From Pampus argenteus (Eukaryota > Chordata > Actinopteri > Scombriformes > Stromateidae), in contig CM072878.1 of the NCBI GenBank assembly GCA_036937835.1, forward strand, positions 7,352,001 to 7,416,000: a stretch of 64,000 nt of DNA, written 5' to 3'. The notes under the pieces were generated by a model that searched no databases, was not told the DNA's origin, and saw only the letters and a list, made by a program, of their open reading frames with translations. The position numbers were made by a program, and so were the translations under genes. Shown here piece after piece: positions 10,179 to 24,254 of the stretch. Each line of letters begins with the position of its first letter. The stretch's first letter is position 1.

Positions 10179-13100
10179 TCCAGCGTCATGCATCGGGCAC
10201 GTTGCGCGCACACTGTGGTGCACTGAGCGCTCGCAATTCGAGGGTGATAGAGAAAGAGAGGGAGGGAGAGGGAGGCGATAATAGCAAAGGATTGGAGAAA
10301 ATAAAAGGGAAGGGATTGATGTTGTGAGGCCTAGTAAACCTAATCCCTTGATATACTGTTTTATATAGAGGTTAAATGATATATAAACTTTCACAAGTGT
10401 GGAAATGTCGTCCCTGCACCTGTTCTTTTTCACATATCTATATGATTATTGCAAGAGCTTAGCAGCCTGGACTCCTCCCTGTGAAGGCCCAGGACTTCTA
10501 TTCAAAATGCTGTCTATGCTCCCAGTTCTCCTCTCCTGTGTTTAACATGACACTGTTTTATACTGCAGGCTGGACATAGTGTTGGTGTTGTTTACTACTT
10601 TGGAAAACTGCAGGCTCAGTGGGAGACATAGCCACTGTTTCACCATATAAAACACATGACACACATAACATACACACAGGCCAGGGAATTTACTAACCCT
10701 TCTCCATACTGCCAGAGTTGCTGATAACATTAATTCAGCGATAAAATTATTTATATTTTCTGACTACATGGTCTTGGGCCCCTCCTAAATATCCTGTCAC
10801 TGGCTGTTTGCTACCTCTCTTCCTCTGCCTGATAAACAATAGTTCATCAGAGGTGTGTTGTTTCATGGGAGGCTGGGATGTGTCTGCATTATCAGATTTT
10901 AATACTGCTCACACGGGGTATATAGTTAAATAATAACCTGTGACAGTGTAGATTGATCACCAAAATACACACTAAGTGAATATAGAGGTTATCACTTGCT
11001 GTTTCAGCTGTCTTTTAATGAAGCCCCATTGAAGCAGGAAATGTCAAGACTCCAGCTATCAGATAGACCTACAAGCCTTTGGTTTATATTATTTAACTAC
11101 TCTTATTCACCTCTATCAAATAAGACACACACACACACACACACACACCACTCCTATTTCCACTTCCTGGTCCACTGTTTTACTTTAAGGGGGAACTAAC
11201 CCTATTCTGAGTAATGAGGCCCATGTGACACTATCCCAGGGTCAAATTTTAAGTCTGGCCTGCTTAGTAAAATTTACATTCCTGATTCACTGCAGTGTTA
11301 GGCCTGTAAGTTGTCAGAGCAGAATATTATTATCATAAACTGCACCACTCCAGCACTTTGTTGCCTTTCTCATTCCCAATCTTTCTCTCCTACTTCTTCT
11401 TCTTTCTCTCATCTATCTTCTTAATGTATAACATCTGGCATACAATTTCATGCTTGCATCCATGAGTGCATATGTTAGCAAAATAGCTGGACTGTCTCAG
11501 TGCCATTTAAAGCGTTAAAAACATGCAGCAATTTCATCACTTCCTCCTTCACCACTTCCTTCCCCTTCCTCTCTCTCTTTCTCTTCGTTAAAAGTCCTTT
11601 GCTTCTGTTTTTTTTTTCTTCCTGTCCTCCCATGGATCATCATACACTTTACATTTCAGTTCCAACAAGACATTTTAAAAAATACTGTTTTAAAGTCTAA
11701 CTCTGCTCCCAGACTAGAATTTATTCAGCGATGAAAAACATGTCATAAAAGTGAACAATCAGAGCTAGACCATTCAATTCATCCATGTTGAGTTTTGACT
11801 ATTGTGGAAGTCTTTCTACAGTCAGCTCATACAGCTGCTATTAGAGGGTTTATGGATAGAAGGAAGTTTTTTTTATTTTTGTGAGGCGTGAATGAAAAAA
11901 GGTGGGCCCGGGTGACGCTGTTGACAGGTATTTGAGAGGATTGTTCCTCCATGTTGGCGCTGTAATGGCGTAAACAGAGATTGGATGAGGAATGTTTAAT
12001 CCTGCCTCAGGGGAGAGCCTGTGGATTTTTTCAAGTTTACACTTTTGTACGTGTGTCAATACGTTTGCACATACATGAGTGAGTAAATCATGGCTCCTCA
12101 CACAGCCTACTTTGATGGCAGGACATATTTTTATTCACGTGCTCCTGAATAACAAGTGAAACAAGAACTGTGAAGTGAACTCTCTCTCTGTTTCTGTATT
12201 ACCATGTTAAATCAGCTGTCTGTCCGCTTAGGTAAGCAGGACGTTGGATATGGATGCATGTATGCGTGAATGGTGCGCTGGTAGTAAGTGAGATATCTCT
12301 GGTTAAGTGATGCGTTGTCAACGCTCCTCTGTGGGAATTTCTACTAGCCAAGTGCTTGGAATAGTGTCATGGGAAGACTCCTCTCATGTGTCATAACAGT
12401 GTGTGTGTGTGTGTGTGTGTGTGTTTACACCCTGGCTGCCAGCATAATGCAGACTCTCTGAACCTGGGCCTTGCTGCCAAGGTCCTTCGACTGTAAAAGC
12501 CACCTATTGAATTTCTTGGAGAATTTTTCATACAGACAGTAGTTTACACACAGACACTTGAGGTGTTGTGTATAATGACCATTACTACGAGTAGTAGTTA
12601 TCTAAATAGACCACTTGTCAAACTAAGAGACACTCAAATGAGAGCAACACATGGAAATATGGGGCTTAAACCATTTGGAGTCAGGGAGAGTTAGGGAAGA
12701 GCAAAGAGTTTAACTCTAAAAGCCAAGTTTTGCCTTTGGCAAAAACACCTTGTCTGTACGTTACTTTAAAAAGGGGTTCAGCAGCTTGACTGGAAGCCAG
12801 TTGGTACCAAGGTTTTTTTTTAGCCAGGTGAATTTTTCACATTTTTTTCTTTACGACAAAAGGCTGAGAAGAGGCACGACCTGGAATATCAAAACTCACA
12901 CGTCAGCATTTGATGGTACTTCTTCTCATCAACAAAAAAAAGAGTTGACTATTCCTTTAAGTACAGCTTGTTTATCAGTGAACGCATTAAATCATCAATG
13001 ACATACAGAATGAACTAAAGTCCAACTCTCCATTTTGTGTTTAGCACCTGCAGCAGTTTTGATTTATAGCATGCGGGTAAAGGACAGGTGATCCATCACA

Positions 13101-14752
13101 CTCACGTGCCTGTTGAGTCAGGCATCACCATGGCCATGTGATAAGTCAATCAGTAACCCAGGGACCACTGTTGCATGTGTGTTCATGTATATGAGTGTGT
13201 AACACAAAGGTCAAGGAACTCGAAATGACAACAACTAAACAAAACTGAATGCTGCAAGTACAGTATGTGTATGAGTAATTCAAAGCTCAGTAGTAAGCTT
13301 TACATGCATGAGGGAGCGCATACATCCAACAGGATGCGTTTTGGTTGTCATACAACAGACTCGACTCTGTCATGTCTTCTCAACTATAAGAAAGAAATTC
13401 ACTTTTAAAAGCCAAAATCACACACACACACACACACAGTGCGCGTGTGTGTGTTTTTTTGAAAGGTTACTTTCAAACAAAGAAGGTCAACTAGTTCACT
13501 ACCACCGCACCTTCTCTTCTGTTTTTACATGTATGCTGTCTCCTCTTCGGTATCATTCTCTTATCATTAGCATCATTTGATATTTTGTGTACATAGCACC
13601 GGCTAGCCGAGGCTAGAAAGACATTTTTGGTGTGTATATGGGTGTGTGTTTGTGGGGGGAGGGGAGCGGAACCATGAAAGGCCTGTTGCTAATGGGTAAA
13701 GCCTGCCATAGGGTGGACATGAATACTACATCTATTATCAACTCACACACACACAGAGTTAAACAGCTGCTGCCTTGAGTCTGACTGCTACTAGACTGCA
13801 AGACTGCAGTTCAATACAAAAAGCATTAGCTGCAATTAGTCCTGAGTGAGGTTGAAAGCTAAGGCCTGGAAATGTGGATGTCAAGAGAGGGCTGGAAAAC
13901 AACACGAGTGAGATGAGAGTAGCAGATAAAACCATCAGATGGGAGCTGGGTGGAGTAAAGATGGAGACAGAGAGGGGAGGGAGATGATGAGAAATGTTTA
14001 ATGTCATCTTGGAAATACATCTCTCTTGTTTCCCAAAGGACTTTCAATCTTGCTTCACTGCGTGTGTGTGTGTGTGTATGCAGCAATCTCAGGATTTTCC
14101 TCATGTAGAAATTGAAACTGAGTTGAAGAAGTGGCTCAAAACATCATCTTTGAGTCACTGTGTCATTGTTGTCTTTTAGTCTTTCTTTCATTACTAAGCA
14201 GGCCTTACTATCATCTCCTCTTTCTGTCGTCTCTGGAGTCTGTTGAAAAGTGACCGGCTGACCTATTGTTTGCCATCTGGTCATAGTTTCAGAAGGGAAG
14301 CCCTATTCACCACTCTTCCCTCCTCACCCCCTTCCTGCCTGACTGCCCCCCTCCCTCCTTCCTCTCTACCCCCCTACCCTCCTCCTCCTCTCATGATACA
14401 GCCAATAGATTGGTCCTCTGCAGCGTCATTGATCCGTGGGTCACCGTGGTGACAGTCTGACTTCAAGGCACGGGACAGTTACCAGCTGTGTGTGTGTGTG
14501 TGTGTGTGCCTGCCAGCTGGCCTGTTCGTGCTCCGATTGGATTAGCTTCCCATTTACAGCCCAAATGGATCCTTAGCTCCAACCCCCACCTTTCTCTCAC
14601 ACACACACAAACACACAAACACACATACACGCTCCTGTTATTGGCCACGTGCCACCATGGCATCCTGATCAGTATTTTATGTCATTTATCAAACCTTAGA
14701 AGGTATGAAACTTGAATGAATTCTCTGAACTCTGAGGAACTATTTACACCTT

Positions 14753-14784
<32 letters not shown>

Positions 14785-15261
14785 CGTGCAGTATGCTGAT
14801 GACAAAGCACATACTGTTGTGAGAATTTGAACATGTTTTATTTGACTTACAGGCTTACCTTCTTAAAGCATGTCACAGCTTGTGTTGGTCTCGCTTTAGT
14901 TACTGTCAGTGGCTCTAAAATAAATATGATTTGTTAGCGCCGCTGGCTACATATTAATACAAAGGTCTATAGCTAATAATGAGGCATAGTCTTAAGCTAC
15001 ATTGCAGAATCTTGCCACTCTTTGAAAAACAGTGTGCAACAAAATTATCATGGTTCAATCTGATCTAAAGCTTGAAGTGTATAACCCAGTTTTTAGACTT
15101 TTTGTCAGACAAAGAGAACCTTTCTCTCACTGAGGCTGTGTTGCTCCTCTGAATGTTGTCTTTTTTTGTCCATGAACACACACCAGGCCCTCTGTCCTCC
15201 CCTTTTTCTCTTCCTCTTCCTCTTCCTGTGCACCTCACTTCCTCCTGGTGCTCCGACCTCC

Positions 15262-15298
15262 TATTGGCCAAAAGTAGAGACTGAGGTGCCTTTTAAGG
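15262..15298 (+). promoter_or_regulatory. CArG box with neighbouring CCAAT box
   Basis: CCTTTTAAGG at 15289-15298 is a perfect CArG box. An inverted CCAAT (CTATTGG) starts about 27 nt upstream. Candidate SRF/NF-Y element about 5 kb upstream of actb. Function inferred. Confidence 0.35.
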
Positions 15299-16432
15299 TT
15301 GTAGAGTTGTATTCAGGTGTCGTGCAAAGCAGACAGTGAAGACAGCAGCTACCTATCAGAACTGAAGCAGCACACATAAATAACCTGATGTGTTTTACAC
15401 TTACACTTTTGGAAGTGCAATACACACACGCACACACACACACACAGACACACACAACAAGGCCCATTCAAGGAAATTTTATGCATGTGTTTCTTGTGCA
15501 AAATGCAAAGAAATCTTCATCCCTATACTGCTCAGGGTTAAGAAGGCTAAAACACTTATCTATCTCTGTATCTAATTCTCTCGCCCACAAACACACACAC
15601 ACACACACATACATGCACACAGCAATCTTTCCTTATATGCCCCCTGCATGATGGTGAACCCAGGGAGGCTTATCTATCCTCTGCCATCTGTTTCTGTCTG
15701 GTAGGAGGGCTCCTCTTTCAAGATTGGCTCATTTCACAAGGTACCAGTCTTTTGATTGGCTTCTTTTGGCCCTGGTCTTACTACCTGATCTTCTGATCTT
15801 CCTTATTCCACCGATGCCCACTCAACTTGAGCACAGTGAGAGAAGGAAGCCACCTACACACGCCCATGGACTTTAGCCTCCAGGCCTCGGAAGTTGCCTC
15901 TGTTTGGACGTTCCTTATGTAACATCGTCTCCTTTCTCTGTTATTTTTTTGTCATTGTTTCCTTATTCTCTGCATATGGTTTCATATCGCTGTCATTCTG
16001 TTCCTGTTTCTGTCTTCATCTTGTTCAGACAAACAGTAATCAGTAATCAGCTGCTGATTAAAGTGGTTAAAATAAACACAGAGGAATTTTAGCAACTCAT
16101 ACCTCTCCTCTCCTCTCGTCTCCTGTCCGCATAGTAACTGAGAGCCCACCCTCTGTTTGCTACCAAAAACAACTTCAGTGCGGTGCTGCAGCATGCACCC
16201 AGTGCCCCTGAACTGCTGAGTAAAGTTTGCATGCGTTGCTTTGCTTTGTTGCATTGTAACACCCTTTTTTTTTGTTTTAAGCCAGCATGCAGGTTTGTGT
16301 GTGTGTGTGTGTGTGTTTGTGTGCTACTGAGCAATATTGTTGTGTACGGTGCAATGCTATTCATTTCTGTTTGCAGTTCCCACCCTCCTCTTCTCTCACA
16401 CTCCTTGTTTGAATGAGCTGCCTGCCCTGCGC

Positions 16433-16466
16433 TGATTGGCTGCTAGTAGCTGCCATATAAGGGCAT
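16433..16466 (+). promoter_or_regulatory. CArG box with neighbouring CCAAT box
   Basis: TGATTGG is followed about 20 nt later by CCATATAAGGGCAT (CArG core 16453-16462). These 14 bases are identical to the actb intron 1 CArG context at 8768. Candidate SRF enhancer. Confidence 0.4.
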
Positions 16467-17136
16467 AGGCCAGCAGCAGAGGCAGGAAGTGGGTAAAGGA
16501 GGAAATAGAGTTTCAGGCTCTCAGAGACCGGCAGAATGTGTTGCCTATAGAGTTCACAAGAAGCTGCCACACCTTTTCTTTGATTTCCTCCATCTTTGTC
16601 TTTCAGTTTATGACATCATGTGCCTTTTTTAAAACATCTTCTGCTCTCTTTTCTGTCTGTAAGATTCTCATTTTTCATCCTCTCCTTCTCTGTCTTCTTT
16701 GCCACTCATTTCCCGACTTTGCATCCTCTCCTGGTTCAAAACTGTGTGTTGCTCATCGATCCTACCTGCTAGACTTCTGTGTATGCTTGACGTGTGTTAC
16801 AGGAAGCCTCATAAAGAATCACTCATGGCAGCAACCTTAATGCAGCACACTGGCTTCACTTTACAGCCGAGGGTTGGACAAAGTCTACTTGGAGCTATGC
16901 CGCAGCAGTACATGGTGCCGTTGTGCAGCAGATTGTTATATGAGCATGATGTAATGTGTCAGTGTGAGACACAGAGGGAGAACTCTCTGTTCATCGTGGA
17001 GCCTGTGAACTCCATCAGGCATGCTTCAAGCTGCACATAAACCGAACAAATTAAACAAGATCCAAACAGAGACATGGATGCAAAAAGATATAAAAGCAAT
17101 AGTTGCTAGAAAAGCAGCAATATAAACCTTGAGCCG

Positions 17137-17165
17137 GCAGCTAGTTAGCTTAGCTTAGCATAAAC
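17137..17165 (+). mobile_element. Possible dispersed teleost repeat fragment
   Basis: GCAGCTAGTTAGCTTAGCTT followed by AGCATAAAC is a short stretch often met in teleost interspersed repeats. The flanks do not extend the match. Confidence 0.3.
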
Positions 17166-17886
17166 ATTAGACATATCTTATATAAATAAGATATTAAAAA
17201 ATCCAGGTATTAAAAACACCAGATTTTTTTTTGCCTCTGTTAGGGTGAGAGGGTTCTTGGTGTGGGACTCATGACCAGTATTTTCTAATACTATAAACAT
17301 AAAACCTGGTTATGACAATACACGAATAAACTGTGGGCCTTTTTGTTGACATTAAAAGCACAAAAACCTGACCTGAAATAAACTAATGCCTCCTGGTGTT
17401 GAATGATAAATGCTGAATGATAAATAAATAGAAACAGAACATAGAACATCTTTAATAACACTTATGTATCACTGCAGCTATAATCAAGCGCTTATTTGGT
17501 TTTGAATCTAGAATTGAGTCCGATTTAATATCCCCTTTCCGCAAGCGCCCACCCTGCTGAGGAGTCCTTGACTTGTTCTGTTGTCACTGACCTGTTTTTC
17601 CTGTAATAGCTCTTTTTCTCATTTCTACCCCCACTGGCGTTGCAACATTGCCATCAGTCTAAAAGTTACACAGTTTATCTGTCGCACTGTATACAGTGTT
17701 TTTATCCAAGAGTCATGTAATGCAGCAATTGGTCTGACACTGGCAGTCTGATTGTAACTGTGAAATGGCTGTGACATAAAGGAGCACGACAGCACTGCCA
17801 CTTTTTTTTTTTTTTGCTTTTTTTTTGTTTACTTTCTTTGTGGGTTTGCTTTTTTTTGAGTTGGCAGGAGTGTGTGAGGTATTGTA

Positions 17887-17914
<28 letters not shown>
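17887..17914. repeat. (GT)n microsatellite
   Basis: About 14 GT units. Further GT tracts follow at 18079-18100, 18221-18246 and 18374-18398, so four lie within 0.5 kb. Confidence 0.9.
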
Positions 17915-17917
<3 letters not shown>

Positions 17918-18596
17918 TTGTCTTGAGCACGCCCTCTAGTTAACACTGACGTCCATAAAAGGAGATCTTTAAGTTTGTCACATGACAACAATCTGAGGAA
18001 TGCAAGACTGGTCACATGGGATGCTGTCTCAAGGAAATCAGCTTCACCCCTAAGGACTGTGAAATTATGTGTATCAATGTGTGTGTGTGTGTGTGTGTGT
18101 ATTTGTGTTTGTCTCATTTAGGTGTGTGTTGCTACTTGCAAGCACCTATTTCCATTTATGTACCATTGTGTCCGCATATAACTGTGCTTGGTGTCTTTTT
18201 GTAATGTTCTTCTTATGAATGTGTGTGTGTGTGTGTGTGTGTGTGTTTGTGTGTGTGCGATTATAGGGGAATTCACAACTCAAGAGATTTCACTTCTCAT
18301 TCAGTTGTGTTTCAGTAACTGGAAACTGCAGAGGAGGACATTTCAATTTCCTCCTCAGTCAGAAGAAGAACACTTGTGTGTGTGTGTGTGTGTGTGTGAG
18401 AGTGTGAGTGTATGATTAAGGCTTGTGTACTGTTGTGTCAGGCCTGTAAGCTTCTGAGTGTTTGTACAAAGGCGAATGAGTTCAAATCAGATCAGATGTT
18501 ATTTAAGAAATTATTTTAGACCTCAAATAACTGAGCTTACTTCCTGTTCTACATCACCAGTCTCATAACGCGTTTGTGGGCTGAGGCATGAAACTA

Positions 18597-18637
18597 TCAT
18601 TTATTGTATGTGTGTTTTATGTATGTACAATAAATGA
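18597..18637. repeat. Perfect 12-bp inverted repeat with AATAAA on both strands
   Basis: TCATTTATTGTA (18597-18608) and TACAATAAATGA (18626-18637) are exact reverse complements around a 17-nt loop. Each arm carries an AATAAA hexamer for one strand, so the hairpin could serve as a two-way poly(A)/termination element. No transcript is visible on either side. Confidence 0.45.
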
Positions 18638-18830
18638 AGTAGAAATGTAAAATCTACACTCGCATCACTTCCTATGGGTAACCTCTGCGTGGGCTGCAGC
18701 TGATGCTCCCCTGTGTTGCCTCCTACAGCTGCTGACCCTCTACTGGAAACAAAAAAGTTGTCAATTTGTTTTCTTATTGCACACACAGAGAGAGACTTCC
18801 TCTTTGTTCATGACACAGCGCCATATAAGG

Positions 18831-18840
18831 TTAACAGTTG
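18831..18840. promoter_or_regulatory. CArG box
   Basis: CCATATAAGG, the third exact copy of this 10-mer in the window. No CCAAT box lies close by. Candidate SRF site. Confidence 0.3.
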
Positions 18841-20707
18841 GCAGGTATAGACTCAGACAACACCAGTATACAGCTTTAGACAGTGACATTGGTGGAGCCC
18901 ATATCTGGGCAGACTGTGGCTTCTTCCACCATCTCTCTGGCAGCGTGCATGTTAGTCATGAGGACAGGAAGTTTTAGGCAACCGCCTGGCGAGGCAGCTT
19001 AGCTGTCATCAGCAACCCTTTCTGTTTTTTTCCAAATTGGGCCAACAAGATGACTTTTCTGTTTTAGTTTCATATACATTTTTCTGAGTTGAATTCATCA
19101 ATGTTGAGCCTTGCCTTCTGTCTTTTACTTGTCATTAACCCTCAAAAGCACATTTGTCTTCCCAAACTGCTTTTAATGACAATGCTGTTGTTTAGCAGAT
19201 AACATTTATCATGTTCAATATCTTTAGTTTAGCATGTTATCATTAGCTCATTGTACAAAATTTCATTATAATCCATTTAGTAGTTGTTAAAATAACTACA
19301 GACTCACTAATATGGTACAGAATAAATATTAAAAATAATGAATTCCGGCATTCATTTGACACAAAAGCATAAAGTAGACATGACATGTCTCAACGAAGCT
19401 TCTTCATCTGAAGCTTGTCCCTTGTATCATCTGAGGAATGTGCTGCGCAGCGCTGTACCACAGGACATTAATAAACACATTCTAATTCAGGCATCTGTCC
19501 ACCCCTGGCAGTATATTTCTCTGTGCATGGCCTTCAAGCCCCGCCGAGTCAGCGCCACAGTACATTCCCACCACCACCACACCACCACCACCACCACCCC
19601 CGGATTATATAGTCAGCGGGAGAGTCGGCAAAAGGAAAGGAGACACAGAGCAAAGGGCGGAGAGATAAGGGTGAGATTGAATTGATTGAGAATAGGCGGA
19701 AAAAAATAAGGAGGAGGTGAGAATGAGAAATGGAAGAGTCTGACAGAGATACAGAAAAAAGACAGACATACATATAGGGAAGAGACATCGACATCCCTTC
19801 CTCCTCCTCATTCTCCGTCTTTCCCAACCCCGCCCTTACAGCCTTGCCGGACACACACACATCCCGGGCGAAAACCAGAGCTGATGTGAGGGCTTCTCTT
19901 TCATATTCACTCCATTCATGCATTTCCGCTCTTCTTGTCATGACCTCTAGCCTCATAGACTTTGGTATGTTTCTCTGGCATGGCAATTAACTGCACCATC
20001 TGTGTGTGTGTGTGTGTGTGTGTCAGGCTTTTACAAGTCTGTTAAGCAGTTTGTCCAAATAAAACACCACTCCCTCCCTCCCTCCCTCTTTCCTTGCTTT
20101 GTCACACTGACCAAGAGACATATTTACGTAGGCTGTGGCCTCGCTAACACTCCTGCTCTTCACTCATATTCACTTCCTGTCAAATGTTACTATAGAGTGG
20201 AAACACTTGTTTTAAACAACTGGCACAAATAGTTTCTTTCTGTGGAAGAGGAGACAAAATAGGGAAGGGGATAAGAGAGAAATAGTGCGAGTGCGCATAT
20301 ATGAACAATAATGTACTCTAACATGCGTGTGTAAGTGCAGCTGCATGTATGTGTGTGTTGTAGCTAAATATGTGGGATTCCCTAATCAGTGATGGAGTCA
20401 AACCCCTGAAATGTAGGTTTAAGAGGCACAGCATTTTCCTTGTACTGTTACATAACCACACACACACACACACACACTGTACACACTGTATACACTGTAT
20501 ATGCCAACCAAGATACACAACGTTACATGTGTTGATGTGAAGGGAAGAGATCCAGTTTAAGCAACTGTGAAAACCTTTTAAATACCAATGTACGCTTGTA
20601 CTGCTGATACGTAAAAAAATGTTCTGTGCATGCGTGTGTGTGCATGCCCTTGTTGGAAAGTAAAAAGGGGAGGTTAGACTTTTGCAGGTTGACAACTCTC
20701 TGCACTG

Positions 20708-20758
20708 CCATTGGCTGAAGGCTGCAGGTAATCGCCTGGACTGGATTGCCTTTTAAGG
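20708..20758 (+). promoter_or_regulatory. CArG box with neighbouring CCAAT box
   Basis: CCATTGGCTG near 20708 and CCTTTTAAGG at 20749-20758, about 40 nt apart. This is the same pairing as at 15.3 and 16.4 kb. Confidence 0.35.
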
Positions 20759-22986
20759 AGCCAGGTCATGGACACAGACCTGCTGTAAATCCTTCGTCCA
20801 CGCCCTCCAGATAGCTCCTTCTCTCTCTCTCAAGTGCTTTTATTTTTCACTTTCCCTTCTTTCTATGCCTTACTCTAGTTTCTCTTTTTACCTCCACAAA
20901 GTAATTCAGTCGAGGCTTATGAGACAACAGAGAGAGACGGAGACATGGAAGTGGAGAGAGAAAGACAGGGGGATTGAGAAAGGGAGTCACGCCTTTCTTG
21001 GCTCATCTGATTGTAAGCTGATAACTTGGAACGTATAACCAAGCTGTTACATAAGGGATAGGAGACACCCTGAAAGACTCAATGTATGTGTGTGTGTGTG
21101 TGTCTGTGCATGAGTAGAAAGTGTGTGACACAATAGGCGGCAGGCCCATTTGTGTCTTGTTTTTCTCCTGTTTCTTTGGTAACACAAGGATAACTGGGTT
21201 GGTCACAGTGAGATTTTTTTTTTCTGTAAAAGAATTTGCTTATATCTGTTGTTTCTTTATGTGTGTATGGGAAGGGTGAAGGGACCACATGGAAACAGAA
21301 CAGAGCAGTGTGTGTGTGTGTGTGTGTCTTGGATTTTCCCTGGATTGACCCAATTTCACAATACACTATATCACCATATATAAACTAGTGAACTGTTCTA
21401 GCTGACATACATTACAGGCTGCTGAATGTCCCGCTCAGTCATGCGGTGGAAAATCCTGTAAAACACATCTGTATCATTTTAGAAGTAAAGCAGGAAGGAG
21501 TTTGTTGGGGAATAATTCAGGTTTTTTTGGGTTTTTTTCACAGATTTTGCACAGTATAACTCATGTGTGGGAAAATACCCAATGCACGAAACTCCCCTTT
21601 ACTTTGTGAGAGAGGATACTATGTAGATTTTCAACAGTGCAGTGGAGCGTCACGATATAATGTGTTTTTGGTGAACTCCTGGGCCTGGCATTAAAAAGAA
21701 AAGTGAAAATATGATACACTTTACTTTATCTGATGATTCATAACACAGAGGGAGGTTTATGTTTCAGATTCCATTGTCTGTAAAGAGAGCGCCCAAAGTG
21801 TGAATGTAGTTCTCCCATAATACTTTTTATTTCAGTCGTTTATTTTATCATTTTATTCAGTTTTTCAATCCGGCAGGATGGGGCACAACTTGAGTTTGTT
21901 TAGCTTTGCTATCTTTATTTACCACTACTTTATGATATCAAGTGATGAAGTTTGTTAATCCAGAATCTCGTCATAAAGGTGTAATATACTCTTTTATGGG
22001 GTAGATGCACTGTATGTGTGTGTATGCTGTGCTGAAACCAGTGAACTCTCTCTTTCAACCCACAAAGACCAGTGTGTGTGTGTGTGTGTTTAAGATGACC
22101 ATCTGTGCCAGATGTTAAGATGTTAATGATCTCCCTGTGTATGTGTGTGTGTGCGTGTATGTGTGTGCGCGCGTGCGTGCGTGCATGTATGCGTGTGTCA
22201 GCAGATGGTGTGTGTCTGTCACACACATGCTCTTTTCCATTATCAGTTCTCAATCATCAATTATTCACACCAGCAGACAGAAAATACTGTAAAATGAGTC
22301 AAAATGATTATATTTCACCTTAAAATCACCCAAATTACATATATATTTCAAAGTAACTGCGTGTTAAACAAAAGGTGTGTTTTTACATGCGTGTATATTA
22401 TATACACATGTGTGTGTATGTGTGGAAAATGAAAAAGAACAAGAGCAGCTAAATCTTTCAGGGGGTCTATGTAACAAGAGGCCAACAGAGAACAGCTGGT
22501 GTTTGTGCTTGAGGACGTGTGTGTGTGTGTGTGTGTGTGTCCAAAAAGGCTCTCTAATGGGGCCTCCAACCCTTTGTTGTATTAGAGCATATCATTAGCA
22601 TCTAAAACTCCTTATTGCCCATGAAGAGAAAGAAAGAGAGATGAAAAGCTGAGGCGAGAAGAGGTAGAGAGAGAGGGAGGTGATGCAGGGAATACAGCAG
22701 GAGAGTGGTGGCAATGACCAACAACACCTGCCAGTTATCCTCTATATGTGTGTGTGTGTGCGCGTGCGTGTGTCCAACCACTGTGGATACACATGTGTAG
22801 CTCCCAGTGTGGATCTGTGGGCGTGTGACCATGAAATCGATTCGTAAGTAGAATGCTTGCACCAGTTGCAGTGTGCTGCTGCGGCCAGTGGGTGGAGCAA
22901 CAGAGCTCCTTTACACGATGAAGACATGATGAGACAGAGGTGGACTATAAAGCAGGCAACAGGCCTGAAAGGAACTCAACATACTG

Positions 22987-23115
22987 TATAAGATAAGACT
23001 TTATTGATTCCCCCAAGGGGGGAAATTCACATGTTATTTCCTTACAGAAAACAGATAAGGAAGCTGATTTTAAATATTGGTGCAAAAGAAACTCAGTAGT
23101 GCAACTCCAGCAGCC
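22987..23115. mobile_element. Dispersed teleost repeat fragment
   Basis: The stretch beginning AAGATAAGACTTTATTGATT, followed by C-run, G-run and AAATTCA, resembles an interspersed repeat end that I recognise as common in fish genomes. The family is not assigned. Confidence 0.4.
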
Positions 23116-23174
23116 CTGATGTGAGTTTATTATAGGCATGAGTAGGAATAATAAATACAATATCTGCAGCTAGA

Positions 23175-23357
23175 TGCTTTTAAAAAGCAACTGAGGACCT
23201 TTCAGACTGTCTCACATTAAGATGTTTGTTGTTTTGTGTGTCCGCTGTTGCCTGTGTTTAGTTTGTTCTTAATTGTTTTTGTTTTTTTAACTTTTATTCT
23301 TGTGAAGCACTTTATGCATTTTTATTCTGTTCTATACTAGATAAACTTTATTATTAT
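23175..23357 (+). mobile_element. LINE 3'-end remnant (L2-like tail)
   Basis: The text TTAACTTTTATTCTTGTGAA, then GCACTTTATGCA and ATAAACTTTATTATTAT, resembles the 3' tail of teleost L2-type non-LTR elements, which typically ends in a TATAAATAAA-like motif plus a short A/T microsatellite. No coding part is visible upstream, so this would be a 5'-truncated, decayed copy. Confidence 0.5.
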
Positions 23358-24186
23358 GTACATATAGTAATAAGCGCAAACTATACAGCAATAATACAGT
23401 ACTGTGACATACTGTATATATGACAGAAATGGAAGTGAATAACATTAGCTGGCATATAATATATGTAAAAACACAAAATAATAACAATGTAGTAATAGTA
23501 TTATTATAAAGAAATAGAATGCAATGCAAAATAAAACAATGTCAGGTGTGTTACTACTACTACTAATGCAGTAAAACAATAACGAGGTATCATTGTGTAG
23601 TTTGGCCTTTGCAACATTAAAGCCAAATACTGGATGCACTAGTGATGCATATGTTTTATAACTGTTCGTACATAATTTATAAAAGCTGAACAAGTCTAAG
23701 AATATCAAAATATTGATGTTCTGGGGGCCAGATGACATTAGTTAGCCAGAAACATGACTTCAAATGAATGCATATTTTGCTCCGTATCTATCAACTTAAT
23801 AATATGTCCATGTTACGATTACAACACCACCCACATACATAAGAAATAAACTGATGCAGCTTCAAGATACTTTTATCTGTCAATAAATCTATTTCCTGAG
23901 CATCGTCACATGATACTGTCAGCGGGACAGTATCATTACAACAGTCTTAAATATGTTGAAAAAGTTTAAACTAATGCTTTGCAGCTGTTTACAGTCTCAG
24001 GGATCAAAGACACTGCACAGGGTTTTAAGAATAGCAAGGAAACAGCGGACAGAGAACACTGTTCATTCATGAGGGCAGGATGTGATGTCACACCCGAGGC
24101 AGGAAGAGGTATTTTTAGTGGCGTCCTGATCAAGTTTCCCTGTAGTCAGTGCTGGAGGCGCCAATCAGCGCCCACAATCAATTTAA

Positions 24187-24212
24187 GCACACACGCACGC
24201 ACACACACACAC

Positions 24213-24253
<41 letters not shown>
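24187..24253. repeat. (CA)n microsatellite, imperfect
   Basis: About 67 nt of CA with occasional CG units, directly before the first copy of the 177-bp duplication. Confidence 0.92.

Positions 24254-24254
<1 letters not shown>

Noticed and set aside
16699..17040. 113-codon plus-strand frame in the spacer
   Set aside because: No similarity to a known protein, no splice or promoter context, and composition like the surrounding noncoding DNA.
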